Positions 6,785 through 15,631 of a stretch of 36,441 nt of DNA are shown here, piece by piece (positions within the stretch are counted from its first letter, which is position 1; every line of letters begins with the position of its first letter). The notes beneath the pieces were generated by a model, which had not been told where the DNA came from, ran no database searches, and saw nothing but the letters and a program-made list of their open reading frames with translations. The translations under genes and the position numbers were made by a program. The DNA is from Clostridiales bacterium (GTDB lineage Bacteria > Bacillota > Clostridia > Lachnospirales > Lachnospiraceae), in assembly GCA_018372435.1 (NCBI GenBank), contig JAHAJA010000044.1, positions 1 through 36,441 of the forward strand, given 5' to 3'.

Positions 6785-9004
6785 TTATTTGCTAAAGCCA
6801 ATATTGTCAATTATGACATGTCCAGATTCCCTATCATCAAATATAAACTCTATTGAAGTGATACTATCAGTTTTAATTTTCGCATTATCTTTTAAAAACT
6901 GCTCTTCTTTCACAGAAACAGTTTGCAACTGATGTTTATACTCATATTCATCAAGCAAGAAGTCCACTTTATATAATTGCACTGGTAACGAAGGATATAC
7001 TATAGTAGAATCACTGATTTTCACATTAGCTACGTTACCATAGCTATCCGTAATACGTACGGTTCCATCAATTATTTGCTTATCCCCATTCTCATTTTCT
7101 ACATTCATATCTGCTATATCAAATTGCAAATCTTTACCCGTCATCTCATAAACAGGTATCTCAAATCTGACTGTAGCCTCTTTCGTATCTCTCCACTTAA
7201 GTCTTAGCACATAATTCTCATTCGTACCACCGTCACCATATGCGGTCTTCATCTCTTCCCATATCCTTGTACGAGATGTGGAAATCTTAGCACCTGACAT
7301 GGTTGCAGTTGTTAGATCGGAATCCTCTTCAAAATCACTTACACATTCAAAACTGGAATCTTGGTACAATTGTTGATATACCGTCTTTGGTAGATACTCT
7401 TCATAAGCAAGGTAATTACTGAATAATTCCTTATTCGTCTCGTCCCCTTTCAAGGTTACGTCTAAGAATATCTTTGTGAATATCTTAAGTACCTCTTTTT
7501 GATCTTTCGTTGAGATCAGATTCTTAACATTCAAGAAATAGTGACTAGGAAATCCCATGTCATATCTTCCCCATTCACTATTGAATTGTCCATGATTGGC
7601 TCCTGCTACATAAAGTGCAGATTTAAAATAGTTTCCTTCCCCACTAAACGTGGTATTCTTATATAATTTGTTCCCCATAACTGTTCGTACGTCTTGGTCA
7701 TTCGTCCCATGTATGAGCAGATAATTCACATCAGATATTGATACTTCATGCTGTGCAGGCATGTACTGATCAGCGGTTGGCGCAATCGCAATGATTGATT
7801 TGATTGAAAAATTATAATCCAATTTAATGTTACCATTATCCGGATACACGTCATATTCATTGAATAGATATGCTGTAGATACACATTCTCCGCCTCTTGA
7901 ATGTCCTGCAAGCGCTATGTTTTCTTCATCGATTTTTCCATACAATGGATTCGATTTCTCTCTATTAAACTTAAGAACTTGCTTTATATTCTCAAGCAAT
8001 AGAATTGCTCTAGCATCATTCTCATTACTCAACTCATTACAACTATTCTCATTAACCGAAACTACAACATAACCATTTGATGCTAGATACTTGCCTAGGT
8101 AATCATAACCACGGTAAGAATCGGTTGTATAGTTATGATTTCCATGCACGATAAATAATACCGGACACTCTTCTTCTGTGATAGGATACCATACCTTTCC
8201 TGTGATAGGCGCTTCTTTTAAATCATAGTTAAAGTACTGATTCATTACCCAGCCAGAGACAGAACTTCTCTGTGCAAATGTTGATAAATTGTATACAGAA
8301 GATTGTAAATCAAAGGAATTACCAATACCATATTCTAATGATGTAGTTTCATAGTCTCCCTTCACGGTAGCTTTTTTGAAAGTATTATCTACTCTAGGCA
8401 GGCTATCATCTAGTACTTTTTCCTCTTTCATTGTGAGATAATCCTCAATATATTGATCTTTGAATCCTTCATCCGTTAGAAGCGCTCCAATAACACCTAA
8501 CCCCGATGTTGTAATTACTAAGGTGATAACTAGTGTAATCGTTCGTCTTCTTAACTTAACGATTGCCCACATACTTCTTCCAAAGAAATCTAGAAGGATA
8601 ACTGTAAAAGCAGCTAGATAAAAATTAGCATCCGTCCGATCCCCTTGCGTCGCTGCGGTTGCAATTGTATAGATAACTATAACAGGAAGACACCAGTATA
8701 TGAGTCCCTTTCTTCTGTTCCCAAATAGTATCTTAGATGCTAGAAATATCAAACCGAACAGTATAATCGTTACCACTACTCCTACTAGATAACAGATCTT
8801 TATACTTAGTGGCGAGAAATACAACTTCAAATCTGCAGCCACTCCTATTGTGGTTACTATTACAGAACAGATGGCAAGGCCTTTATACGTATCTCCGAAG
8901 TTTCTTTGCCAATAGGAACGAAATATATTCCATATTTTTTTTATTATTGTTATTACTCTATTTTTTGAATCTTTTATCTTATTAAATTTACTGTTTCTTT
9001 CCAT
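6785..9004 (-). CDS. Membrane-anchored alpha/beta hydrolase
   Basis: A 739-residue protein. The first 180 residues hold about five membrane helices (near 42-60, 68-90, 103-120, 128-146, 157-178). The middle is an alpha/beta-hydrolase domain: an oxyanion-type motif VHGNHNYTT, nucleophile elbow GHSRGG with Ser369, an acidic HGTNDQD strand and a catalytic-His candidate in AGANHGQFN. The last 170 residues look like a beta-rich domain, ending in IDNIGFSK. The catalytic domain should lie outside the membrane, as in lipases or PHA-depolymerase-like esterases; the substrate is unknown. The ATG at 9004 follows AGGAGGGGG. It has its own promoter (9064-9092) and terminator, so it is probably a single-gene unit. 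Confidence 0.82.
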   Translation of the reverse strand: MERNSKFNKIKDSKNRVITIIKKIWNIFRSYWQRNFGDTYKGLAICSVIVTTIGVAADLKLYFSPLSIKICYLVGVVVTIILFGLIFLASKILFGNRRKGLIYWCLPVIVIYTIATAATQGDRTDANFYLAAFTVILLDFFGRSMWAIVKLRRRTITLVITLVITTSGLGVIGALLTDEGFKDQYIEDYLTMKEEKVLDDSLPRVDNTFKKATVKGDYETTSLEYGIGNSFDLQSSVYNLSTFAQRSSVSGWVMNQYFNYDLKEAPITGKVWYPITEEECPVLFIVHGNHNYTTDSYRGYDYLGKYLASNGYVVVSVNENSCNELSNENDARAILLLENIKQVLKFNREKSNPLYGKIDEENIALAGHSRGGECVSTAYLFNEYDVYPDNGNIKLDYNFSIKSIIAIAPTADQYMPAQHEVSISDVNYLLIHGTNDQDVRTVMGNKLYKNTTFSGEGNYFKSALYVAGANHGQFNSEWGRYDMGFPSHYFLNVKNLISTKDQKEVLKIFTKIFLDVTLKGDETNKELFSNYLAYEEYLPKTVYQQLYQDSSFECVSDFEEDSDLTTATMSGAKISTSRTRIWEEMKTAYGDGGTNENYVLRLKWRDTKEATVRFEIPVYEMTGKDLQFDIADMNVENENGDKQIIDGTVRITDSYGNVANVKISDSTIVYPSLPVQLYKVDFLLDEYEYKHQLQTVSVKEEQFLKDNAKIKTDSITSIEFIFDDRESGHVIIDNIGFSK

Positions 9005-9063
9005 AGTTGCCCCCTCCTGGTAATTCTATATCCATATTACGATTACTTTATTGCTTGCTTATC

Positions 9064-9092
9064 ACTTTAGCATCTCGTAATATTAATGTCAA
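9064..9092 (-). promoter_or_regulatory. Promoter of the hydrolase gene
   Basis: On the minus strand TTGACA (9087-9092), a 17-bp spacer and TAAAGT (9064-9069). It lies between the glycosyltransferase stop and the hydrolase start. Confidence 0.6.
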
Positions 9093-9120
9093 TTTAAGAA
9101 TGGTAGGGAACTATTGTAAA

Positions 9121-9798
9121 TTAATTGGTTGAATTTTGTAGAAAAAAAGTTGTGGTTTTGCTATTATAGGTTGCATATACTTGATTGGTATTTGGATTAT
9201 AATTATTAGGTGATTTAATCGTATAAACCAATGCCTCTATTTGGTTTGTTGTAAGCTCATTTGGTTCAACTCCATAATAGTGATTCGCCGCTTCCTTAAT
9301 CCCATAGCAATTCTCACCAAAATAAATCACATTGCAATATAATTCTAAGATCTCCTCTTTCGTTAACTTGTCTTCTAATTCTCTAACAACAAATACTTCG
9401 GCAACTTTTCGTTCTAACTTCTTGTCAAAGGAGAAGAACATATTCTTAGCAAGCTGTTGTGTAATCGTACTTCCCCCTTCTTTGAATGCTCTTGCTTTCA
9501 CATTGTTTATCATAGCACGAGCTGTTGCTAAGTAATCAATTCCACTATGCTTATAGAATCTCTTATCCTCTGATTTCACAAGACTAGTAAGGTATTCATC
9601 GGATATTTGTTCCAAAGGTAGATAATCTTCGTCTGACTGAATCTCTGCCACCTTCTCATCAATACTAATTTCAGTGACTGCCGCTTTGTACATATCATAT
9701 CCACGTATAATAATTGGTGTAACTAGACAACCTACTGCTATCATACAAACTAGGCAAAATCCAAGAACACCATATAATAATTTTCTTTTTTTACTCAT
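9121..9798 (-). CDS. Monofunctional biosynthetic peptidoglycan glycosyltransferase (GT51)
   Basis: A 225-residue GT51 enzyme that polymerises lipid II into glycan strands. One N-terminal membrane anchor (about residues 8-31) is followed by the transglycosylase domain with all hallmark motifs: SEDKRFYKHSG (catalytic E77), GGSTITQQLAKN, the KxxEVFVVRELE region and EILELYCN. There is no transpeptidase domain; the protein ends shortly after the SPNNYNP motif, as monofunctional enzymes do. I start it at 9798, with GAAGGGGG 7 nt upstream; the frame is open 20 codons further but without a ribosome site. It should work at the outer face of the membrane. Confidence 0.88.
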   Translation of the reverse strand: MSKKRKLLYGVLGFCLVCMIAVGCLVTPIIIRGYDMYKAAVTEISIDEKVAEIQSDEDYLPLEQISDEYLTSLVKSEDKRFYKHSGIDYLATARAMINNVKARAFKEGGSTITQQLAKNMFFSFDKKLERKVAEVFVVRELEDKLTKEEILELYCNVIYFGENCYGIKEAANHYYGVEPNELTTNQIEALVYTIKSPNNYNPNTNQVYATYNSKTTTFFLQNSTN

Positions 9799-9976
9799 AG
9801 AAAAACCCCCTTCTATTATATATAACGTATTAAAGTGCAAATTTTCTTCAAATTTCAAGAATTCTTAATTCGTTTTCTATACACTATATGACATTATAAT
9901 AACAGAAGGGGGTAATCACTACCATTTATCTAACTTACAGTAACCTAACATTTTTGTAAGGTTTTATTTCTATTGT

Positions 9977-10654
9977 TTATTGCTCTTCCTTAATTACTTT
10001 CAACAGATAAGCCCAGTCACCATAATACACTACACTTAAAGAATCTCCGTCAGCTGTTGTTATTTTCTTTAAAGCAATTGCATTAATTGGTTGTTGTTCT
10101 GGTGGAGCACTAAAAGCAACTCCACTATCTGGATCAACTAATAATTTCGCAGATTCATTATTTGTCATAAAATCTTTGATTGCCTTATAATCTTTTTTAG
10201 ACAAATCTTTCAAAACAGCTTTACTATCCCATATGTAATTCTTAACTTCTTTCATAGGAGAAGAATCTCTTGTTATATCTCCCATCTCATCTGTCATATT
10301 AGTAAGTAATTGTTCTTCAGTAATGTTCGGATATCTCATAACAACTGCTTGTAGTCTACCACCATTATCCGCACTCTTACATAATTCCTTCGAGAATAGT
10401 AGATAGATTTGTGCTTCTGAACCAAATTTCGTGATTGGTTCTGCTAGAATAACTGCTATATGCATTCCATCATCTAATTCAACCGTTTCGTATTTCGCAT
10501 CGCCAATAACTGCTAACGCATCTTTTTGTGTCATTCCCCAGGTTATCCCTTTCATCGGAGGATTAAACCCCTTACTGCTTTCCTTCTTACTACAAGCTGC
10601 AAAACTTAGAATGAACACGATTAGTAAAGTAATTAACAACAAACGTTTTCGCAT
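9977..10654 (-). CDS. Lipoprotein of unknown function
   Basis: A 225-residue protein with a lipoprotein signal peptide: basic start MRKR, hydrophobic core and a lipobox LSFAAC with the lipidated Cys at 21. The mature part is soluble. It opens with the motif KGITWGMTQKDALAVIGD, a pattern also seen in small exported Firmicutes proteins of unknown function. The ATG at 10654 follows AAGGAAGG by 6 nt. Neighbours give no functional hint. Confidence 0.75.
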   Translation of the reverse strand: MRKRLLLITLLIVFILSFAACSKKESSKGFNPPMKGITWGMTQKDALAVIGDAKYETVELDDGMHIAVILAEPITKFGSEAQIYLLFSKELCKSADNGGRLQAVVMRYPNITEEQLLTNMTDEMGDITRDSSPMKEVKNYIWDSKAVLKDLSKKDYKAIKDFMTNNESAKLLVDPDSGVAFSAPPEQQPINAIALKKITTADGDSLSVVYYGDWAYLLKVIKEEQ

Positions 10655-10761
10655 ACTTTGCCTTCCTTTTATATTCTCTTACTATTTACTATTATAATAT
10701 TGGGAAAGGCATATGATGTCTATTTAGTGAAAATAATTTAAATTTCTCATAAAAACTAAAA

Positions 10762-10803
10762 AAGACCGTACACTTTCCAGTCTTTCAGAAAACGTACGAT
10801 CTT
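10762..10803 (-). terminator. Terminator after the TetR gene at 10865
   Basis: On the minus strand AAGATCGTAC pairs with GTACGGTCTT (one G-U pair) around a 22-nt loop, followed by TTTTAGTTTTTATG. It ends the membrane-protein/TetR operon. Confidence 0.7.
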
Positions 10804-10864
10804 GCACATTATTTATTTTATAGGATAAAACACTTTATGGCTAGTCAATAAGGCTAGTTTTAAT

Positions 10865-11431
10865 TCACTCGTTTTCAGAAATTTGAAATTTCTTAAGAGC
10901 TTTTGACACATCGCCATGAATAAGAACATTTAGGTGCTCAATTATATACGATGGATTTTCCTTCATACCTTTTCGAATCCAATCTAACATAAGTCCTACG
11001 AACGCATATTTATAAAAGTTTGCAATAAAATCTTTATCGCTCTGTTTAATTTTCATTCCCTTCGCTTTTTCTTCAATAACTCCAATTAATAACGCATACG
11101 TCTCCTTATATAGAAAATTCTCTAGGTAATCTCTACTAACAGAATTGTATGTGTTAAGTACGAATTCTCGATTGCTTTGTACATACTCAAAGATATAATA
11201 AAATCCCTGCTGCCAGGTATCATACGTATTCTTACCATCTAAAGCCTTCGTAGCTTCGTTCAAGTATACCCATTCTAACAAATCATAAATATCCTGAAAA
11301 TGATAATAGAATGTCTGGCGATTTACTTCACAATCATTAACAATATCAATTACAGTAATCTTATCTAGTGGTCTCTCTGCTAATAGCTTCTTTAATGAAG
11401 CTGCTAATGCTTTCTTCGTAATCTTTGACAC
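10865..11431 (-). CDS. TetR-family regulator (DhaS-like group)
   Basis: A 188-residue regulator. Its N-terminal HTH (DKITVIDIVNDCEVNRQTFYYHFQDIYDLL) is of the type found in DhaS-like TetR proteins of Firmicutes, which often have the TetR_C_8-type C-terminal domain. The start is a GTG at 11431 with TAGGAGGA 8 nt upstream. It lies 62 bp downstream of a small membrane protein and is probably cotranscribed with it. It is not a close relative of the other two TetR proteins in the window. Confidence 0.85.
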   Translation of the reverse strand: MSKITKKALAASLKKLLAERPLDKITVIDIVNDCEVNRQTFYYHFQDIYDLLEWVYLNEATKALDGKNTYDTWQQGFYYIFEYVQSNREFVLNTYNSVSRDYLENFLYKETYALLIGVIEEKAKGMKIKQSDKDFIANFYKYAFVGLMLDWIRKGMKENPSYIIEHLNVLIHGDVSKALKKFQISENE

Positions 11432-11493
11432 GTGGCATTCCTCCTACATCGTATCCTTATTGTATCATAATCAATTACGAAATTCTAGAAGAA

Positions 11494-12030
11494 CTACTTT
11501 CTGGCTCCTTTTCTTTTACTATACATCAGGCCCACAACGCCAGCTAAGAACGCAACACACCAAATTCGAATACACCATAACTTACCTTGAGTTGCTAAAC
11601 TTGCTACCTTGACTAACGAATTGATATCTCCTGGAAAACGCTGTAATACGATTAACAGTAACGTATTCTCAACAAGATCGAATATTCCTCTTATTACTGG
11701 TATTACATACAAAATCCCTTTTATCTTCTTACTCTTAACAAATGCATACGCTATGTATAATAGATACAATTGCAATGCACCAAACGTTAGAATAAACAAG
11801 TAATCACATACAAAATATTGGCGATATACTGAAAATCCTTTTGGTTCCATATTGGTAAGTACTTGATTTACCTGCTCCACATCATAGGCCTTCATGTCGA
11901 AGGTTCCGTAACCATTATTATATTTTGCTAACTCATTACTACTATACGGGCTAAATTCTACAAGGTATAAGGTAATTCCAAACAATACGATTAATAGCAT
12001 TGGTATCCATGTTCTAAATTTGTTTTTCAT
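11494..12030 (-). CDS. Four-helix membrane protein, unknown function
   Basis: A 178-residue protein with about four membrane helices (near 9-27, 73-97, 105-127, 150-170) and a long loop after the first. It has a conserved-looking acidic patch, FDLVEN, in the third helix, and a basic tail (SKRKGARK). I do not recognise a family with a known function. It starts at 12030 with AAGGGAG upstream and precedes a TetR gene that probably regulates it. Confidence 0.7.
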   Translation of the reverse strand: MKNKFRTWIPMLLIVLFGITLYLVEFSPYSSNELAKYNNGYGTFDMKAYDVEQVNQVLTNMEPKGFSVYRQYFVCDYLFILTFGALQLYLLYIAYAFVKSKKIKGILYVIPVIRGIFDLVENTLLLIVLQRFPGDINSLVKVASLATQGKLWCIRIWCVAFLAGVVGLMYSKRKGARK

Positions 12031-12147
12031 GTTATGAATCTCCCTTATTATATTTACTTTAATTCAATGTCCCTCATAATACCATTTTACGACATATTTT
12101 TGATTAGTAGTCATAAACATAATTCTAACTTCCACCCGAACCCCTAA

Positions 12148-13284
12148 CTAAGTTAATTGATTCAACGATTCAATAATCTCCATAACATTCTTATTGGCGT
12201 GACAATGATACGTACAAGAGCCACATTTTATACAAGTATTCATAAGCTTTGCCTGTGCTTCTTCTATATTTCCCTGTTCCATAGCTTTCACTACTGCATT
12301 TACTGGTATCTGCGCTGGACATTTTCTTGCACAAGCTCCACAATTCTTACATGGATTTTGATTACTAAATCGAATCGGTTCTTGATACCCCACAAAATTC
12401 ATATGTACATCCACACATTCCCCCTCTGTGACTGGGTGTGCATTCATAATTCCGCCCCCGCAGTATGCTTCTAATGACGCCTGCTTACCATAGATTTTTT
12501 CCAATAGCGTACGTATCTTCATTCCATATGGAGCACGTACTACTGTTGCTTGTGATGTGAATAGATTAGCAACCGTAAGATATCTACCTGTGTTATTATA
12601 GCCATTCTTTATAATTTGTCCTAGCGTGTAAACGGTTTGAATATTCAATGTAAGGATTCCGTGTTTTGCTGGAATCACCTTTTTCCCAAGTTTTTTCCCT
12701 GTTATAAACTCAATTAATATATGTTCTTCTCCCATTGGGTAACGATTTGGCACTTGAACGAAACGAATCTTTCCCTCTGATTTGTGTAATCCTTTGGTAG
12801 CTACTACTATATCGGCAAAACCAATATACGCATTGAGAACTTCAATTCCCTCTTTAATTTCCTCTAGGCGGTTCTTCAGTAGCCACGAATCATGAATTAA
12901 TCCTGGGTCACATTCAACACCATTAACTAACAATATACGTTTGCTCTCCTTCGACTCTATCAAAGTACGTATCTTACCAGCTACCTGATAACCTCCTCCA
13001 CTTAATCCTTCGAGATTGCTGTCTTTGATTGTTGCTACTATACTCTCAACATTCAATCCCTTACCTTTCATATTGCTCCGCAACTTTTCTTGCTGCAACT
13101 TTTCCTCTTGCTTTATATCAAGGTTTACAAAGCTACTTCCTTCATTCAATTTAACAACCTTATAGATCTTAGCTTTGACTCTTCCACCACGAATCCTTTT
13201 ATATTGCTTCCTATCTTCCTTTTGAACCCCCTTTATCGTACGATTTGATTTACATATCCTCTTAGTAATTATTGGATTTCCCAT
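12148..13284 (-). CDS. Stand-alone RnfC-like 4Fe-4S protein
   Basis: A 378-residue protein related to the RnfC/PduS family. Recognisable parts are LSGGGYQVAGKIRTL (where RnfC has its glycine-rich nucleotide loop), NGVECDPGLIHD, VQVPNRYPMGEE, an SLBB-like segment, and a C-terminal ferredoxin-like domain with two clusters (CKNCGACARKCP and CIKCGSCTYHC). All eight cysteines are present; the Pro after the last one is missing. The glycine loop is altered compared with family members that bind FMN, so flavin binding may be lost. No other Rnf gene is nearby. I start it at the ATG at 13284 (7 nt after GAAAGGGG) rather than the one at 13290. It follows the TetR gene by 38 bp and shares its promoter. 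Confidence 0.8.
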   Translation of the reverse strand: MGNPIITKRICKSNRTIKGVQKEDRKQYKRIRGGRVKAKIYKVVKLNEGSSFVNLDIKQEEKLQQEKLRSNMKGKGLNVESIVATIKDSNLEGLSGGGYQVAGKIRTLIESKESKRILLVNGVECDPGLIHDSWLLKNRLEEIKEGIEVLNAYIGFADIVVATKGLHKSEGKIRFVQVPNRYPMGEEHILIEFITGKKLGKKVIPAKHGILTLNIQTVYTLGQIIKNGYNNTGRYLTVANLFTSQATVVRAPYGMKIRTLLEKIYGKQASLEAYCGGGIMNAHPVTEGECVDVHMNFVGYQEPIRFSNQNPCKNCGACARKCPAQIPVNAVVKAMEQGNIEEAQAKLMNTCIKCGSCTYHCHANKNVMEIIESLNQLT

Positions 13285-13322
13285 ATCCATACCCCTTTCA
13301 AATAAATTCCTGTTGTTAGTTA

Positions 13323-13895
13323 TTAATTCGTATCAATTAAATTATTACTCATGAAATTCTCCACATGCTTTCTAAGTTTTTTCTCAAGAGTTTCGTCCTC
13401 CTCCTTTACCGTATGAAACAAGAAAAAAGGAGCGTATAGTTCCATTGCCATTACATAAGCATCGTTATCCTTCATGATCTTTGCTTGTATTAACTCATCG
13501 AAAATACTCTTTTGACCTGTTATAGGCATATCTATGAAGATTTTCTTATAAAGATCTGCAATCTTGGAATTTCTGAATTGTTCAATAATTAATATCTGCC
13601 TAAAATGCTGAATCCACGGATCTTTTGTCTGATACCTAAACATCATCATACAAGAATCTACTAGATTTTCAGAATTCAAATGCTTAATATCTACTTTCGT
13701 ATATTGCTGTTTAAATCTCTCGATACTTTGTTCCACAATTGCGTCAAAGATTGCTTGTTTGCTGCTAAAGTGCTTATATAATGCACTATCTCTTACACCT
13801 ACAGCGGCTGCAATTGTTCTAACAGAAACACTTTCAAACCCATTCACAGCAAACAGTTTCAATGATTCTTCAATTATTCTTTCTTTTGTTGACAT
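13323..13895 (-). CDS. TetR-family repressor of the RnfC-like gene
   Basis: A 190-residue regulator with a standard N-terminal HTH (VSVRTIAAAVGVRDSALYKHF) and a helical ligand domain. It aligns well with the TetR at 118-747 over the HTH and the following SKQ.IFD helix, so they are paralogues. The ATG at 13895 follows AGAGGAGG. It is the first gene of a two-gene operon with the RnfC-like protein. Its promoter carries two operator palindromes, so it should repress itself and the Fe-S protein gene. Confidence 0.88.
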   Translation of the reverse strand: MSTKERIIEESLKLFAVNGFESVSVRTIAAAVGVRDSALYKHFSSKQAIFDAIVEQSIERFKQQYTKVDIKHLNSENLVDSCMMMFRYQTKDPWIQHFRQILIIEQFRNSKIADLYKKIFIDMPITGQKSIFDELIQAKIMKDNDAYVMAMELYAPFFLFHTVKEEDETLEKKLRKHVENFMSNNLIDTN

Positions 13896-13917
13896 GTCAA
13901 TCCTCCTCTAGATAAAG

Positions 13918-13967
13918 GTGAGCAAGCGCTCACATTCATTATATGTTAGCACTTGCTCACTTGTCAA
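13918..13967 (-). promoter_or_regulatory. Promoter with two TetR operators (TetR-RnfC-like operon)
   Basis: On the minus strand TTGACA (13962-13967), an 18-bp spacer and TATAAT (13938-13943). GTTAGCACTTGCTCAC (+ strand, 13945-13960) fills the spacer and the perfect-armed palindrome GTGAGCAAGCGCTCAC (13918-13933) lies just downstream of the -10; centres are 27 bp apart. The layout and the half-site sequence resemble the operators at 1933-1978. Confidence 0.82.
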
Positions 13968-14041
13968 TATCTTTTTATTCAATTAATTTACAATCATTCT
14001 TTAAATTCCAAATTTAAATTGGCCTTTGACACTCTAATCAA

Positions 14042-15631
14042 TTATTGAATTGTACTCAATACTTTTTTGTTATTATCACGATATACTAGTAATGTTAATA
14101 ATCCTAATACTACAATTGTAATTAACATAATAATATTCGAATCCATATTACCTAATACAGCAATTAATACACCTGGAACTGCTATGATTATCAAAGATAC
14201 GATCATGGAAATGAATCCTGCGCCACTTTGTTTCACTACTACAGCTTCTGATTCCCAATTAAACATTGGCATCCGCAAATTGATTGCTATCCCCACAACT
14301 GACATAAACAAGATATACACAATTGGAACTAACATTAGCATGATATAACCAATTATTGAAGTTTTAATTGTAAAAAACAAAATAATTGCTGACAAGAATA
14401 CAAAAGGATATCCAATCGTCAGATTCACTAGAATCTTACTATCTAATACTGTTTTCGTACTAACAGGCATGGACTTTGGTATCCACCATTGCTTACCTTC
14501 CAAGGAGATAGAACATATCGTTGTAGGTATTAGGCAGCACATACCAGCCATAACTAATGGCAAGGCTTTGTGAATGACTCCTGTCATTTGTAAAGTCTTT
14601 TCTAATTCATCAACACCCATAACACTCATAGCAATACATGCAACAACCATCATAATATAACCAATTGCAGTATTCATTACATAGATACTTGAAGAAAAAT
14701 ATCTTCGTAATTCTTTCTTATAAAATGCCATCAATGCTGAACTCGCTTTCATCTCTTTCATAACGAAATTATTCTTAGTGGCTCTTGCATTTATCGCACT
14801 ACAGATTTCAACAAACTTCCACTGCACAATTAGTACGAATAACAAAAATACACCAATCGATATAAGAACAAATGCTAAGAAGGATACCATATCCTGATTG
14901 ATTACCCCTTGGGAAAACAGCCGTGCCGGAGGATATAATGCATAGATTTGTTTTGTTAGAATCGTAGACAATTTAGCTAATGCTCCTGTATCAATATTCG
15001 TTGATTTTGATGACATACCAAAGGATGCTACCAGTGCTGCCATTGTTAACAACGTTGATAGAACTATTGTAACTAGGTTTTTATGTTTCATCCTTGAACT
15101 AATAGCAATAATTAATGCACCAATTGCAGTTGCTATCGTCATAGGAATTAACGGTAACAGAAAAACACTAATAGCCATCATTACATAAAACAAACTATTG
15201 GGTCTTTGATAGATTCCATACACGATTGTACTGGGAACTACCGTAAGTAAACTTAGAACTACATTACCGATGTACATACTGATAAACCGACTTGCTACAA
15301 TCGCAGCTGGTTTAATTGGTAGAGAAATAAGCATCTCATATGACTTCATCTGGAATAAGATGCTTCCTGCTTTCAGTATAGAGAATATTAAGATCACTAA
15401 ACTTGTAATCATTAATATATAAGCAGGGATGATATCAGCTAAACCAATCTGATTCAAACCATATGCAAGCATAGTAATATAGGTTACACCCATACAGGCA
15501 AGTAATAGGAATGAAATTGCCAACATCCACACGTTTGTTACCTTCTTCTTATCCTTTGAATATCTCGCTACATTTATTCCCCATGTATTGCACAGTGTTA
15601 CGCCTACCAGCTTTCTAATCTGCTTAAGCAT
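14042..15631 (-). CDS. ABC exporter permease, large ABC-2-like
   Basis: A 529-residue membrane protein with about twelve hydrophobic segments in two groups split by a hydrophilic stretch near residues 265-300 (INARATKNNFVMKEMKASS). This is typical of the larger Firmicutes ABC exporter membrane subunits. The substrate is unknown. Its start overlaps the end of the ATPase gene by 8 bp, so the two are translationally coupled. It is the last gene of an HTH-ATPase-permease operon. Confidence 0.85.
   Translation of the reverse strand: MLKQIRKLVGVTLCNTWGINVARYSKDKKKVTNVWMLAISFLLLACMGVTYITMLAYGLNQIGLADIIPAYILMITSLVILIFSILKAGSILFQMKSYEMLISLPIKPAAIVASRFISMYIGNVVLSLLTVVPSTIVYGIYQRPNSLFYVMMAISVFLLPLIPMTIATAIGALIIAISSRMKHKNLVTIVLSTLLTMAALVASFGMSSKSTNIDTGALAKLSTILTKQIYALYPPARLFSQGVINQDMVSFLAFVLISIGVFLLFVLIVQWKFVEICSAINARATKNNFVMKEMKASSALMAFYKKELRRYFSSSIYVMNTAIGYIMMVVACIAMSVMGVDELEKTLQMTGVIHKALPLVMAGMCCLIPTTICSISLEGKQWWIPKSMPVSTKTVLDSKILVNLTIGYPFVFLSAIILFFTIKTSIIGYIMLMLVPIVYILFMSVVGIAINLRMPMFNWESEAVVVKQSGAGFISMIVSLIIIAVPGVLIAVLGNMDSNIIMLITIVVLGLLTLLVYRDNNKKVLSTIQ

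Noticed and set aside
13981..14040. CCAAATTTAAATTGG palindrome as terminator of the ABC permease gene
   Set aside because: Very AT-rich stem without a T-run on the coding strand; too weak to call.
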